50,902 nt of DNA from an uncultured Mycoplasmatota bacterium (GTDB taxonomy: Bacteria > Bacillota_I > Bacilli_A > RF39 > UBA660): contig CANSFI010000011.1 in assembly GCA_947646095.1 (NCBI GenBank), positions 1-50,902 of the forward strand, in the 5' to 3' direction. Within the stretch, counting starts at the first letter, position 1. Every line of letters begins with the position of its first letter. Below are positions 1-7,453 of the stretch, one piece after another. Made by a program: the position numbers and the translations under genes. The notes beneath the pieces were generated by a model. The model searched no databases. It worked only from the letters and a program-made list of their open reading frames with translations, and was not told the DNA's origin.

Positions 1-1012
1 AAAAATGGAAAAAATCATATAGTAAAATCACCACCTGTATTAATAGATAATACCGCCCCTTCTATTTCATATGAAGAAGATTCTAATTTATACTATAGTC
101 TTACCGAAAATGAAGGAACTATCGTTAATATAAATGATTCTCATAGTGGTATAAAAACAGCACAATATGTATGGAGTCGTTCTAATAAACAAACTCCTAA
201 TAATTTCCCTAATAATTTTTCTAATGGACAAAAAATATCAAAAGCAGCAAATTCAAAAGCTTTTTATCTTTGGATAAAGGTATGTGATCAAGTAGATAAT
301 TGCTCTATTTCTGTATCAAAACCATTCGTAGGAACTTTAATTCATCCTAATACAGTAAATAACGATCGACCTCGCCTTACAACATGTGGAACATTTGATG
401 GAAATGAAATTGCCATTTATAATTATATTTTAGAATCTAGGATTTCTAATGCTCAAACAAAAAGAGAAAAAGTTGTTGCTGCTGCAAGATTTCTAGCAAT
501 AGAATTTCCCTATAGAATTGTATATTACATGAACGATATTATCGCTAAATATCCAACCCAGGGGCATTATTATCAAAAAGGATTATATTTAAATTCTTCT
601 AATGGGTGGGGGTGTTCAATTAAAAAAGAAAAAGACTTTTCTTCATTAAATTTTATAACAGGTAATTTTTATCCAAATGGATTAGACTGTTCTGGTTTTA
701 TAACATGGGCATTTTATAATGGGGGGAATTAATATTAATGATCGTTATTCAGATACTTTTCCAAGCCTTGGCACTTTAATTTCTGTTTCTAGTGCATCTT
801 CTACGCAATTAAAAATTGGAGATGTTCTATGGAAAAAAGGACATATAGGAATTGTTATTGAAAAAAATCAAAATCAAATATTAGTTGCTGAAGAAAAAGG
901 AAATGCTAATAATGGGGGTATTTTTGTAACAATTTATAAAAACTTTGAAGATTTCAAAACAAATACACCTTTTACAGATATTATTTCTATGGACCAACTA
1001 TATTCAAAATAA
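1..1012 (+). CDS. Secreted NlpC/P60-type cell-wall hydrolase with Ig-like domain, 5'-truncated and frameshifted
   Basis: The reading frame is open from base 1, so the true start lies before the window. The first ~110 visible residues look like a bacterial Ig-like repeat (a GIKTAQYVWS stretch, then YLWIKVCDQVDNC). The C-terminal domain resembles NlpC/P60 cysteine peptidases that cut peptidoglycan peptides: Cys in LDCSGF, His in KKGHIGIVIE. The frame ends at 732 in a run of six G (721-726). Removing one G joins it to the frame at 719-1012 (FYNGG continuing as ININDRYSD), which carries the catalytic His. As written, the Cys and His halves are in different frames, so the product would be inactive unless the run is a sequencing error or slippage site. 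The protein is probably exported, but no signal peptide can be seen. Domain call fairly sure; intactness unknown. Confidence 0.75.
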
Positions 1013-1146
1013 ATTATTCACTTAAACATATAATATATTAATATAAATTTAATAATTAAAAAATGTTTTGCAAACTTTAATTTAATTTATCTATTTATAA
1101 ATAGACTTATATAATACAATTTGATACAATATTAATGGAGGTTATT

Positions 1147-1839
1147 ATGAAAAATAATTATAAAAAAACTTTAATTGGATTAGGTGTATTTTTGCTTTAT
1201 TTTTTTGTTTCAGAATTTCAAGGATTACCATTTTGGCTTTTAAATATTGATACTGAAACAATTCCCCAAATAATTAAAATCATTTATGTTTGCTGTGTTC
1301 AATTACTACTTATTGGAACAATTATTTTTATTTATAGAAAAGATATAAAAAGAGACATTACTGATTTAAAAGAAAATCATCAAGATTATTTTAAAACTTA
1401 TTTTAAATATTGGTTTGTTGCGATAGGATTAATGATGCTTTCTAATTTTATTATTTTAATGTTTAAACCTGATGCAATTGCTGGTAATGAAGAAGCAATA
1501 AGGGATATGTTCCATTCTATGCCAATATATACCTTTGTTTCGGCTGTTATCTTTGCTCCTATTCTTGAAGAATTAGTATTTAGAAAATCATTTAGATATA
1601 TGTTTAATAGTAATATAATGTTTATAATTATGTCAGGATTCATATTTGGTGCTTTTCATGTAGTTGGTAGTTTTGAATCATTGTTTGATTTATTATATGT
1701 ATTTCCATATTCAGTACCAGGTTTAGTATTTGCATATGTCCTTTCTAAATCTGATAATATATTTGTTCCAATAGGGTTACACTTTTTCCACAATGGAATA
1801 TTAATGGCTCTACAAACATTTATAATGTTATTTAGTTAA
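1147..1839 (+). CDS. CPBP family intramembrane glutamic endopeptidase (Abi/CAAX-protease-like)
   Basis: A polytopic membrane protein of 230 residues with the three CPBP signatures: EELVFRKSFR (EExxxR) after the middle of the chain, FIFGAFH (FxxxH), and HFFHN near the C-terminus. These supply the Glu and His residues of the membrane-embedded active site. Relatives in Gram-positives act in bacteriocin self-immunity, prenyl-protein processing or signalling; the substrate here cannot be told. An in-frame ATG at 1135 exists, but GGAGG at 1137-1141 sits correctly only for the ATG at 1147, so that start is used. The gene stands alone between the hydrolase and the convergent rny gene and ends in a shared hairpin. 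Confidence 0.85.
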   Translation: MKNNYKKTLIGLGVFLLYFFVSEFQGLPFWLLNIDTETIPQIIKIIYVCCVQLLLIGTIIFIYRKDIKRDITDLKENHQDYFKTYFKYWFVAIGLMMLSNFIILMFKPDAIAGNEEAIRDMFHSMPIYTFVSAVIFAPILEELVFRKSFRYMFNSNIMFIIMSGFIFGAFHVVGSFESLFDLLYVFPYSVPGLVFAYVLSKSDNIFVPIGLHFFHNGILMALQTFIMLFS

Positions 1840-1869
1840 AAAAAATCAATTATTTTAATTGATTTTTTT
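1840..1869. terminator. Bidirectional intrinsic terminator between the CPBP gene and rny
   Basis: AAAATCAATTA and its complement are separated by a four-base loop, with a T run on one side and an A run on the other. The hairpin lies between the convergent stops at 1839 and 1871, so it can serve both genes. Confidence 0.8.
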
Positions 1870-1870
1870 A

Positions 1871-3424
1871 TTATTTAGCTTCTTCTAAAGCTCTAGTTTC
1901 TCTAATGACTACAACTTTAATAGTTCCAGGATATTGCATTTCCTCTTCTATTTTATTTTTGACATCTCGAGCTATTTTATAACTTCCTAAATCATCAATT
2001 TCCTCTGGTTTTACTATTACACGAAGTTCACGCCCTGCTTGAAGAGCATATGTATTAGAAACACCTTCCATTTTATTAGCAATATTTTCTAGTTCTTGCA
2101 ATCTTTGAACATAGTTTTCTAATGAATCATTTCTAGCTCCTGGACGTGATGCAGAAAGTACATCAGCAATTGATACTAAAACTGATATAATACTAGTAGC
2201 CTCTGCATCTCCATGGTGTGATTCTATAGCATTAATTACTATATCATTTTCATGGTATTTTCTAGCAAGATCTCTACCTAAATCAACATGACTACCTTCT
2301 ACTTCATGATCAATAGCTTTTCCTATATCATGAAATAATCCAGCCCTTTTAGCTAAGGCAACATTTTCTCCTATTTCTGCTGCCATTATTCCAGCTAGAT
2401 GACCAACTTCAATAGAATGCTTTAAAGCATTTTGTCCAAAACTAGTTCTAAAATGAAGTTTTCCTAATGTTTCTACTAATTCAGGTTCTACCTTAGTTAC
2501 TCCTAATTCAAATAATGCTTCTTCTCCAAATTCTAAGATTTTTTGATGCATTTCTTTAACTGTTTTATCATAAATTTCTTCAATTCTAGAAGGATGAATT
2601 CTTCCATCTTTTATTAAATTATCCAATGTTACATGAGCTATTTCACGACGTAGAGGATCAAAACTAGAAATAACTATTGCTTCAGGAGTATCGTCAATAA
2701 TTAAATCGACACCTGTAACAGCTTCAATTGCTCTAATATTACGTCCTTCTCGACCAATTATTCTACCTTTCATATCATCGTTAGGTAAGCTAACAACTGT
2801 AACTGTTTGCTCGTTAGATACATCACCAGCATATTTTTGCATAGTAGAAACTAACATTGATTTAGCTTTTTTATCAACTTCTAATTTAGCTTCTGTTTCT
2901 CGCTCCTTAATATAAGAAGCTATTTCTAAATTCATCATTTCTTCTACTTTTTTAAGTACTAATTCACGAGCTTGATTTTTAGAATATCCTGCAATATTTT
3001 CAAGTAAAGTGATTTGTTCTTTTTTTATTTCTTCCACTTTTTCTTGCTCTTTTTGAATTTCTTTTTGTTTATTAATTATACTATTTTCTTTTTCTTCTAA
3101 CATTTGTTCACGATTTTGAAGAGTTTGATCTCTCCTATCTATGTTTCCTTCACGCACAAGTAAACGTTCCTCAGATTCTTTTATTTCATTTTTCTTTTCT
3201 TTTACTTCTTTTTCGATATCATTCTTTATTTTATAGGCTTCTTCCTTAGCCTCTAGTAAATAATCTCTTTTTATTTTATCTGCTTCTTTTTTAGCCTTTT
3301 CTAATATTTGTTCAGCTTTTTTATTTGAAGCTATTCCCCTAATATAATTAACAATAAACATTAAAATTATTCCTATAAAAATTCCAACTAAAACAAGTAA
3401 AATGGAGAAAATAACATTATTCAT
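1871..3424 (-). CDS. rny: Ribonuclease Y
   Basis: Membrane-anchored endoribonuclease that starts bulk mRNA decay in Bacillus-type bacteria. The 517 residues show the family order: one N-terminal membrane helix (about residues 5-27), a long charged coiled coil (about 35-190), a KH RNA-binding domain with the [12 protein letters not shown] motif, then an HD domain with [15 protein letters not shown]. The length is normal for RNase Y. Start ATG at 3424 follows GGAGG. It lies downstream of recA on the same strand, as in the B. subtilis recA-rny neighbourhood, but a hairpin at 3539-3566 separates them. Confidence 0.97.
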   Translation of the reverse strand: MNNVIFSILLVLVGIFIGIILMFIVNYIRGIASNKKAEQILEKAKKEADKIKRDYLLEAKEEAYKIKNDIEKEVKEKKNEIKESEERLLVREGNIDRRDQTLQNREQMLEEKENSIINKQKEIQKEQEKVEEIKKEQITLLENIAGYSKNQARELVLKKVEEMMNLEIASYIKERETEAKLEVDKKAKSMLVSTMQKYAGDVSNEQTVTVVSLPNDDMKGRIIGREGRNIRAIEAVTGVDLIIDDTPEAIVISSFDPLRREIAHVTLDNLIKDGRIHPSRIEEIYDKTVKEMHQKILEFGEEALFELGVTKVEPELVETLGKLHFRTSFGQNALKHSIEVGHLAGIMAAEIGENVALAKRAGLFHDIGKAIDHEVEGSHVDLGRDLARKYHENDIVINAIESHHGDAEATSIISVLVSIADVLSASRPGARNDSLENYVQRLQELENIANKMEGVSNTYALQAGRELRVIVKPEEIDDLGSYKIARDVKNKIEEEMQYPGTIKVVVIRETRALEEAK

Positions 3425-3538
3425 ATAGTTACCTCCATCTTTCTATCTTTTTAAAGTGAAATACAATTATCCACTCTATTATAATTGTAATAGTTCTAAC
3501 AAAATAAGTCAAGTAAAATAGAAGTGTCTAAAATTAAA

Positions 3539-3566
3539 AAACATGTATTTTCATTTAAACATGTTT
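3539..3566 (-). terminator. Intrinsic terminator downstream of recA
   Basis: On the minus strand AAACATGT and ACATGTTT form a perfect 8-bp stem with a 12-base loop, followed by TTT and AT-rich sequence. It sits 14 bases after the recA stop. The T tract is short, so termination may be partial, allowing read-through into rny. Confidence 0.6.
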
Positions 3567-3580
3567 AATTTATTAAGATA

Positions 3581-4615
3581 TTATTTTTCTTCTTTTGATT
3601 TTTCGTTAATCTGTTTTTTATCACTAATTTCATAAAAATTGCGCACTTTTTGATCTAACTCTGCTTTTAATTTAGGATTATTTTTAAGGAATTCTTTAAC
3701 ATTTTCTTTACCTTGACCAATTTTTTCACCATTATAAGAATACCAAGCTCCACTCTTGTCTAAAATATTTGCTTCACTAGCTAAATCTACTATTTCTCCT
3801 TCAACAGAAACACCTTCACCATACATTATATCCACAACACAACTTTTAAATGGTGGAGCCATTTTATTTTTAACAACTTTAATTGATGTTTTATTTCCTA
3901 TAATATCAGTTCCATTTTTAATTTGTTCCGATCTTCTTATTTCTAAACGAATTGAAGAATAGAATTTTAAAGCTCTTCCACCAGGTGTAGTTTCAGGATT
4001 GCCAAACATAACTCCAACTTTTTCACGCAATTGATTTATAAATATTGCGATAGTGTTTGTTTTACTAATAACTCCTGATAATTTTCTTAAAGCTTGACTC
4101 ATTAGTCTTGCTTGTAATCCAACATGTGAATCACCCATTTCTCCCTCAATTTCTGCCTGTGGAACTAGTGCTGCTACAGAATCAATTACTACAACACTAA
4201 TCGCTCCACTACGAACTAATGCTTCACATATTTCTAAAGCTTGTTCTCCATTATCAGGTTGTGATAACAATAAATCATTTATATTTACTCCTAATTTAGA
4301 TGCATATTGTGGATCTAGTGAATGTTCTGCATCGATAAAAGCTACTCTTCCACCTTTTTTTTGTGCCTCAGCGATAGCATGTAATGCAAATGTGGTTTTA
4401 CCACTTGATTCTGGTCCATATATTTCAATAATTCTTCCTTTAGGATATCCTCCTATACCTAAAGCAATATCTAAACTTAATGAACCACTTGATATAACAT
4501 CTATTTCACGATGTTCATTATCACCTAGTTTCATAACAGAACCTTTACCAAATTGTTTTTCTATATCTAATAAAACCTGATCCAATGTTTTATCATTAGT
4601 TGTTGATTTAACCAT
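3581..4615 (-). CDS. recA: Recombinase RecA
   Basis: DNA strand-exchange ATPase of homologous recombination and co-protease for LexA-type repressors. The 344 residues match RecA along their length: Walker [10 protein letters not shown] at residues 67-75, Walker B around [12 protein letters not shown], loop L1 region [21 protein letters not shown], loop L2 [22 protein letters not shown]. The C-terminus is Lys/Glu-rich as usual. Start ATG at 4615 follows AGGAGG. In B. subtilis cinA lies between pgsA and recA; here the 149-base gap has no gene. Confidence 0.98.
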   Translation of the reverse strand: MVKSTTNDKTLDQVLLDIEKQFGKGSVMKLGDNEHREIDVISSGSLSLDIALGIGGYPKGRIIEIYGPESSGKTTFALHAIAEAQKKGGRVAFIDAEHSLDPQYASKLGVNINDLLLSQPDNGEQALEICEALVRSGAISVVVIDSVAALVPQAEIEGEMGDSHVGLQARLMSQALRKLSGVISKTNTIAIFINQLREKVGVMFGNPETTPGGRALKFYSSIRLEIRRSEQIKNGTDIIGNKTSIKVVKNKMAPPFKSCVVDIMYGEGVSVEGEIVDLASEANILDKSGAWYSYNGEKIGQGKENVKEFLKNNPKLKAELDQKVRNFYEISDKKQINEKSKEEK

Positions 4616-4740
4616 TTATATTCCTCCTAACATAATATCATTCTACACTATCTATTTTACTTTGTCAATACTTTTTTCGAACATTTGTTCTTAAAAATTT
4701 GTATGTAATTTTTTCCACTTTTTTTAAATTTGGTTAAACA

Positions 4741-4767
4741 AAAAGAAAAAAATAGATCTTGGATCTA
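4741..4767 (-). terminator. Intrinsic terminator overlapping the pgsA stop codon
   Basis: On the minus strand TAGATC, loop CAA, GATCTA, then a T-rich tract. The first stem arm contains the pgsA stop codon TAG. Confidence 0.8.
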
Positions 4768-5355
4768 TTCAAATATATATTTTTTATTTAATTGATAATA
4801 TTGAATTCCTGAAATTATAGACATAATAGCTGCTATTATAAGTAAAAAATCTGATACTTTAAAATTAAATAACTCAAATGGTAAATTATAAAATAAAGTT
4901 AATACAATTCCTACCATTAAACAAGCTGTTTTAATTTTACCGCTTTTTATAGCCGCTACTACTTTCCCTTTATTACCAGCTACCATTTTAATTGAATTAA
5001 CAACTGTATCTCTTAAAATAACGATTACTGGAATAATTGGATGAACAAAACCACTAGCTGATAAAATAATTAAAACTGAGTTAACTAAAACTTTATCAGC
5101 AATTGCATCAATCATTTTTCCAAAATCAGTAACCATATCATATTTACGAGCAATATAACCATCAAGAAAATCGGTTAAAGAAGCTATTATAAATAATATT
5201 CCAGATATTATATATTTTATATCTACAACAATTGATTCATTTACATAAAATTTATATAAGCTAATTCCCATAGCATCGAATGGAATTAAAAGTATTGCAA
5301 TTATTAAAATTGATAATGCTATTCTAAGCATTGTTAATTTATTTGGTAAATTCAT
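4765..5355 (-). CDS. pgsA: CDP-diacylglycerol-glycerol-3-phosphate 3-phosphatidyltransferase
   Basis: Makes phosphatidylglycerol phosphate from CDP-diacylglycerol and glycerol-3-phosphate, the committed step to anionic phospholipids, in the cytoplasmic membrane. The 196-residue protein carries the CDP-alcohol phosphotransferase motif as DFLDGYIARKYDMVTDFGKMIDAIADK (shown here only as landmarks: DG, AR, G, D and D at the usual spacing, near residues 62-88) and several membrane helices. The chain begins MNLPNKLTMLRI, as PgsA proteins do. Start ATG at 5355 follows AGGAGG, which overlaps the end of the rodZ-like gene 8 bases upstream, so the two are co-transcribed. Confidence 0.95.
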   Translation of the reverse strand: MNLPNKLTMLRIALSILIIAILLIPFDAMGISLYKFYVNESIVVDIKYIISGILFIIASLTDFLDGYIARKYDMVTDFGKMIDAIADKVLVNSVLIILSASGFVHPIIPVIVILRDTVVNSIKMVAGNKGKVVAAIKSGKIKTACLMVGIVLTLFYNLPFELFNFKVSDFLLIIAAIMSIISGIQYYQLNKKYIFE

Positions 5356-5363
5356 AAATCCTC

Positions 5364-5834
5364 CTAGTCAACATAATATCCTATAGATGGTTGATCATTT
5401 TTATTATCTTTTTTTAATGTATTTGCTATAAAATAAATAATGATTACTAATAAAATAACAAATAAAATGATAAAAACAAATTTAGGTATATGTTTTGTTT
5501 CTTTATATTCAATTGTATATGGTGATGATATTTTAGGTTTTTCTGATTTTATTTCTTTTTTAGCTTTCTTTATATCATCAATAGATAATTTAGAAGTATA
5601 ATCAAATAAATATTCATTAAACTCATCAACCATATCCTCATAACTAAGCCCTAGGTATTTAGCATACTCACGTATAAAATATTTTACTGAAAATACATCT
5701 TTAAAAGTTTCCATATCTCCTGTTTCTATAGCTTCAACTTGTGATGGTAATACTTTTAAATCCTCTGATGCCTCCTCAATTGAAATACCAATATTTTCAC
5801 GTGCTTCTTTTAACTTTTCTCCTATTTCTTTCAA
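5364..5834 (-). CDS. rodZ: RodZ/YmfM-like helix-turn-helix membrane protein
   Basis: Short RodZ-type protein linked to MreB and cell-shape control: an N-terminal HTH_25 domain (KEIGEKLKEARENIGISIEE onward, about residues 1-75), a Lys-rich linker and one membrane helix (about residues 116-140), with only a short outer tail. An upstream ATG at 5909 would place 25 residues inside the RNase P RNA, so it is unlikely. The family-like N-terminus begins at a TTG codon at 5834, 27 bases after the RNA ends, and is preferred at 156 residues. The gene precedes pgsA, as ymfM does in B. subtilis. Confidence 0.85.
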   Translation of the reverse strand: MKEIGEKLKEARENIGISIEEASEDLKVLPSQVEAIETGDMETFKDVFSVKYFIREYAKYLGLSYEDMVDEFNEYLFDYTSKLSIDDIKKAKKEIKSEKPKISSPYTIEYKETKHIPKFVFIILFVILLVIIIYFIANTLKKDNKNDQPSIGYYVD

Positions 5835-5860
5835 GTTATAAACACCATCTTTCAAAAAAT

Positions 5861-6214
5861 AATATTTTATAAGCCATGTTCTGTACCTAATATAATAGGC
5901 GACAAACATTTATCTATTGCTTTTAAAGCAATCCCATAAAAGATTCTGATTCTCTTTTACTAGGTTCCCCTACCAAAATTTGGGTTTCTCACTCGTGGGG
6001 TTTACCGCGTTCCATACTATTTATTTCTAAATAGATCGTCTCTATGGCACTTTATGCCTATAACCATATCATATGACTTAGGTTAATTGGCGCCGTTAGT
6101 TAAAAACTACTACAGGTTATTTTTTCCCTGTACACGAACACTAAAGTCATCACAGACTTTGTGAGCATGGACTTTCCTCTACATTATTATAAATGCAGCG
6201 TTTGTCAAAATATT
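5861..6214 (-). ncRNA. rnpB: RNase P RNA (bacterial type B-like)
   Basis: Catalytic RNA that matures tRNA 5' ends. On the minus strand the conserved parts appear in order: GTAGAGGAAAGTCCATGCTC near 6165-6188, TAGTGTTCGTG, GGAACGCGGTAAACCCC, GAGAAACCCAAATTTTGG, GTAGGGGAACCT, and ACAGAACATGGCTTA near the 3' end. AATATTTT near 6214 pairs with AAAATATT near 5861, closing helix P1 and setting the ends. It lies directly after gpsB, the same order as B. subtilis gpsB-rnpB. The ends are estimated to within a few bases. Confidence 0.95.
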
Positions 6215-6539
6215 ATTCTTTTCCATATATAATTTTTTCAAGGTTAGAAATCCTTCTTAATAAATCAGCATTGTTACTATCACTTGATCCAGTTCCTTCT
6301 TTTAAGGCATCAAGTTGTGTTCTAAGTCTTCTTATTTCTTGTTTTAAACGAATATTATCTTCAATTATTTCTTTTTTATCTGCTTCTGTTTCTTTAATTA
6401 TACGAGCAAATTCTTCATAATCACGAATAATAACATCCAAATATTTATCTACTTCTTGTGGTCTATACCCTCTAGTATCAATTTTAAATTCTTTTTCTAA
6501 TATATCTTTACTAGTAAGTAAGATCCTTTCATGATACAT
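6213..6539 (-). CDS. gpsB: Cell division protein GpsB (DivIVA-like)
   Basis: Small cytoplasmic adaptor that moves between sidewall and division site and guides class A PBPs. The 108 residues hold the DivIVA/GpsB N-terminal domain (RGYRPQEVDKYLDVIIRDY), a coiled coil, a Ser/Asn-rich linker and a short C-terminal helix (LLRRISNLEKIIYG), matching GpsB rather than the longer DivIVA. Start ATG at 6539 lies 6 bases after AGAGGTG; a TTG further upstream is not needed. The stop codon abuts the RNase P RNA. A good vegetative promoter precedes the gene, and ponA, a likely client of this adaptor, lies nearby. Confidence 0.93.
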   Translation of the reverse strand: MYHERILLTSKDILEKEFKIDTRGYRPQEVDKYLDVIIRDYEEFARIIKETEADKKEIIEDNIRLKQEIRRLRTQLDALKEGTGSSDSNNADLLRRISNLEKIIYGKE

Positions 6540-6568
6540 AAGCAACACCTCTTTAAATTCTGATTATA

Positions 6569-6597
6569 ATTATCTCAGAAAAATACATGTTTGTCAA
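6569..6597 (-). promoter_or_regulatory. Sigma-A-type promoter for gpsB (and probably rnpB)
   Basis: On the minus strand TTGACA (6592-6597), 17-base spacer, GATAAT (6569-6574), 30 bases before the gpsB start codon. Confidence 0.75.
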
Positions 6598-6620
6598 TTG
6601 CAGTTTTAGTCTATTTTTTT

Positions 6621-6661
6621 ACAAAAAAAACTATTCTTTATTTCTTAAAGTTGATAGTTTT
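6621..6661 (-). terminator. Intrinsic terminator at the end of a 29-codon ORF
   Basis: On the minus strand AAAACTAT pairs with ATAGTTTT, with an inner CTTTA/TAAAG stem, followed by a run of T. The hairpin covers the end of the small ORF at 6631-6720 and shields gpsB from upstream transcription. Confidence 0.75.
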
Positions 6662-6720
6662 ATATATCTTATATCTTCAATCATTTCATTAAATATATTT
6701 TCGATATGATGTCTATTCAT
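6631..6720 (-). CDS. Possible 29-residue small protein, function unknown
   Basis: A short ORF beginning MNRHHIENIFNEMIEDIRY, with GAGGTG 5 bases before its ATG. It ends inside a strong intrinsic terminator, so it is bounded like a real monocistronic unit. The peptide is charged and helical with no membrane segment, and I recognise no family. A TATAAT sits immediately before the ribosome-binding site, too close to serve this start, so the true promoter is unclear. It may be a real small protein or the coding-like part of a small RNA. Confidence 0.4.
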   Translation of the reverse strand: MNRHHIENIFNEMIEDIRYIKLSTLRNKE

Positions 6721-6841
6721 ATATTCACCTCGATTATACTTTAGCACATTTAAATATTTAAATGTTGCATTTCGACAAAAGTAGTTAAAACTTTGATTAT
6801 AATAACAATTTGTGACATTTTATTAATAATTATAAATTTTA

Positions 6842-6870
6842 TAGAAAAAAAAATAAAATTATAGTATAAT
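6842..6870 (+). promoter_or_regulatory. Promoter for recU-ponA
   Basis: TAGAAA (6842-6847), 17-base spacer, TATAAT (6865-6870), 16 bases before the recU start codon. The -35 is weak (4 of 6); the -10 is perfect. Confidence 0.5.
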
Positions 6871-6885
6871 TATATAGGTGATGAT

Positions 6886-7452
6886 ATGCGTTATCCTTCT
6901 GGCATAAATAAAACTTACAAGAATAATATTCATTATGACAATCGTGGTATGAATTTAGAAAGTGATTTAAATGCAACTAATGAATACTATCGCATTCATG
7001 ATATTGCTGTTATATATAAAAAGCCGACATCAATTACTATTGTTAAAGTTGATTATCCATCTAGGTATGAAGCTGTTATTAAAGAAGCATATTTTAGAAC
7101 TCCATCAACTACTGATTATAATGGCATCTATAAAAAAAAATATATTGATTTTGAAGCTAAAGAAACTAAATTAAATTCTTTTCCGTTAAACAATATTCAC
7201 AATCATCAAATAGAACATTTAAAAAAAATCATTTTTCATGGTGGTATCGGTTTTATTATAGTTAAGTTTACTAAAGTTAATAAAATTTTCTTACTTACAG
7301 CAGACAAATTTATTAATTATATTGAAAACAATTCTAAAAAATCTATTCCAATTACTTTTTTTGAACAGCATGGATATTTAATTAAATTAAATTATAACCC
7401 ACGTATAGATTATTTAAAAGTTATTGATGAAATTTATTTTAAAGGAGATTAG
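6886..7452 (+). CDS. recU: Holliday junction resolvase RecU
   Basis: Endonuclease that resolves four-way junctions during recombination and chromosome segregation in Firmicutes. The 188 residues match RecU: MRYPSGINKTY at the start, a basic ALYKKPT-like stretch (here AVIYKKPTSITIVKV), GIYKKKYIDFEAKET carrying the nuclease Asp/Glu-x-Lys residues, and the HQIEHLKKI helix. Start ATG at 6886 follows AGGTGAT. It overlaps no neighbour but its stop is 1 base before the ponA start, so the two form a tight operon, the standard recU-ponA arrangement. Confidence 0.96.
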   Translation: MRYPSGINKTYKNNIHYDNRGMNLESDLNATNEYYRIHDIAVIYKKPTSITIVKVDYPSRYEAVIKEAYFRTPSTTDYNGIYKKKYIDFEAKETKLNSFPLNNIHNHQIEHLKKIIFHGGIGFIIVKFTKVNKIFLLTADKFINYIENNSKKSIPITFFEQHGYLIKLNYNPRIDYLKVIDEIYFKGD

Positions 7453-7453
7453 T

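Noticed and set aside
5835-5909. Longer rodZ start from ATG 5909
   Set aside because: Overlaps the conserved 3' end of the RNase P RNA; extra residues do not look like the family.
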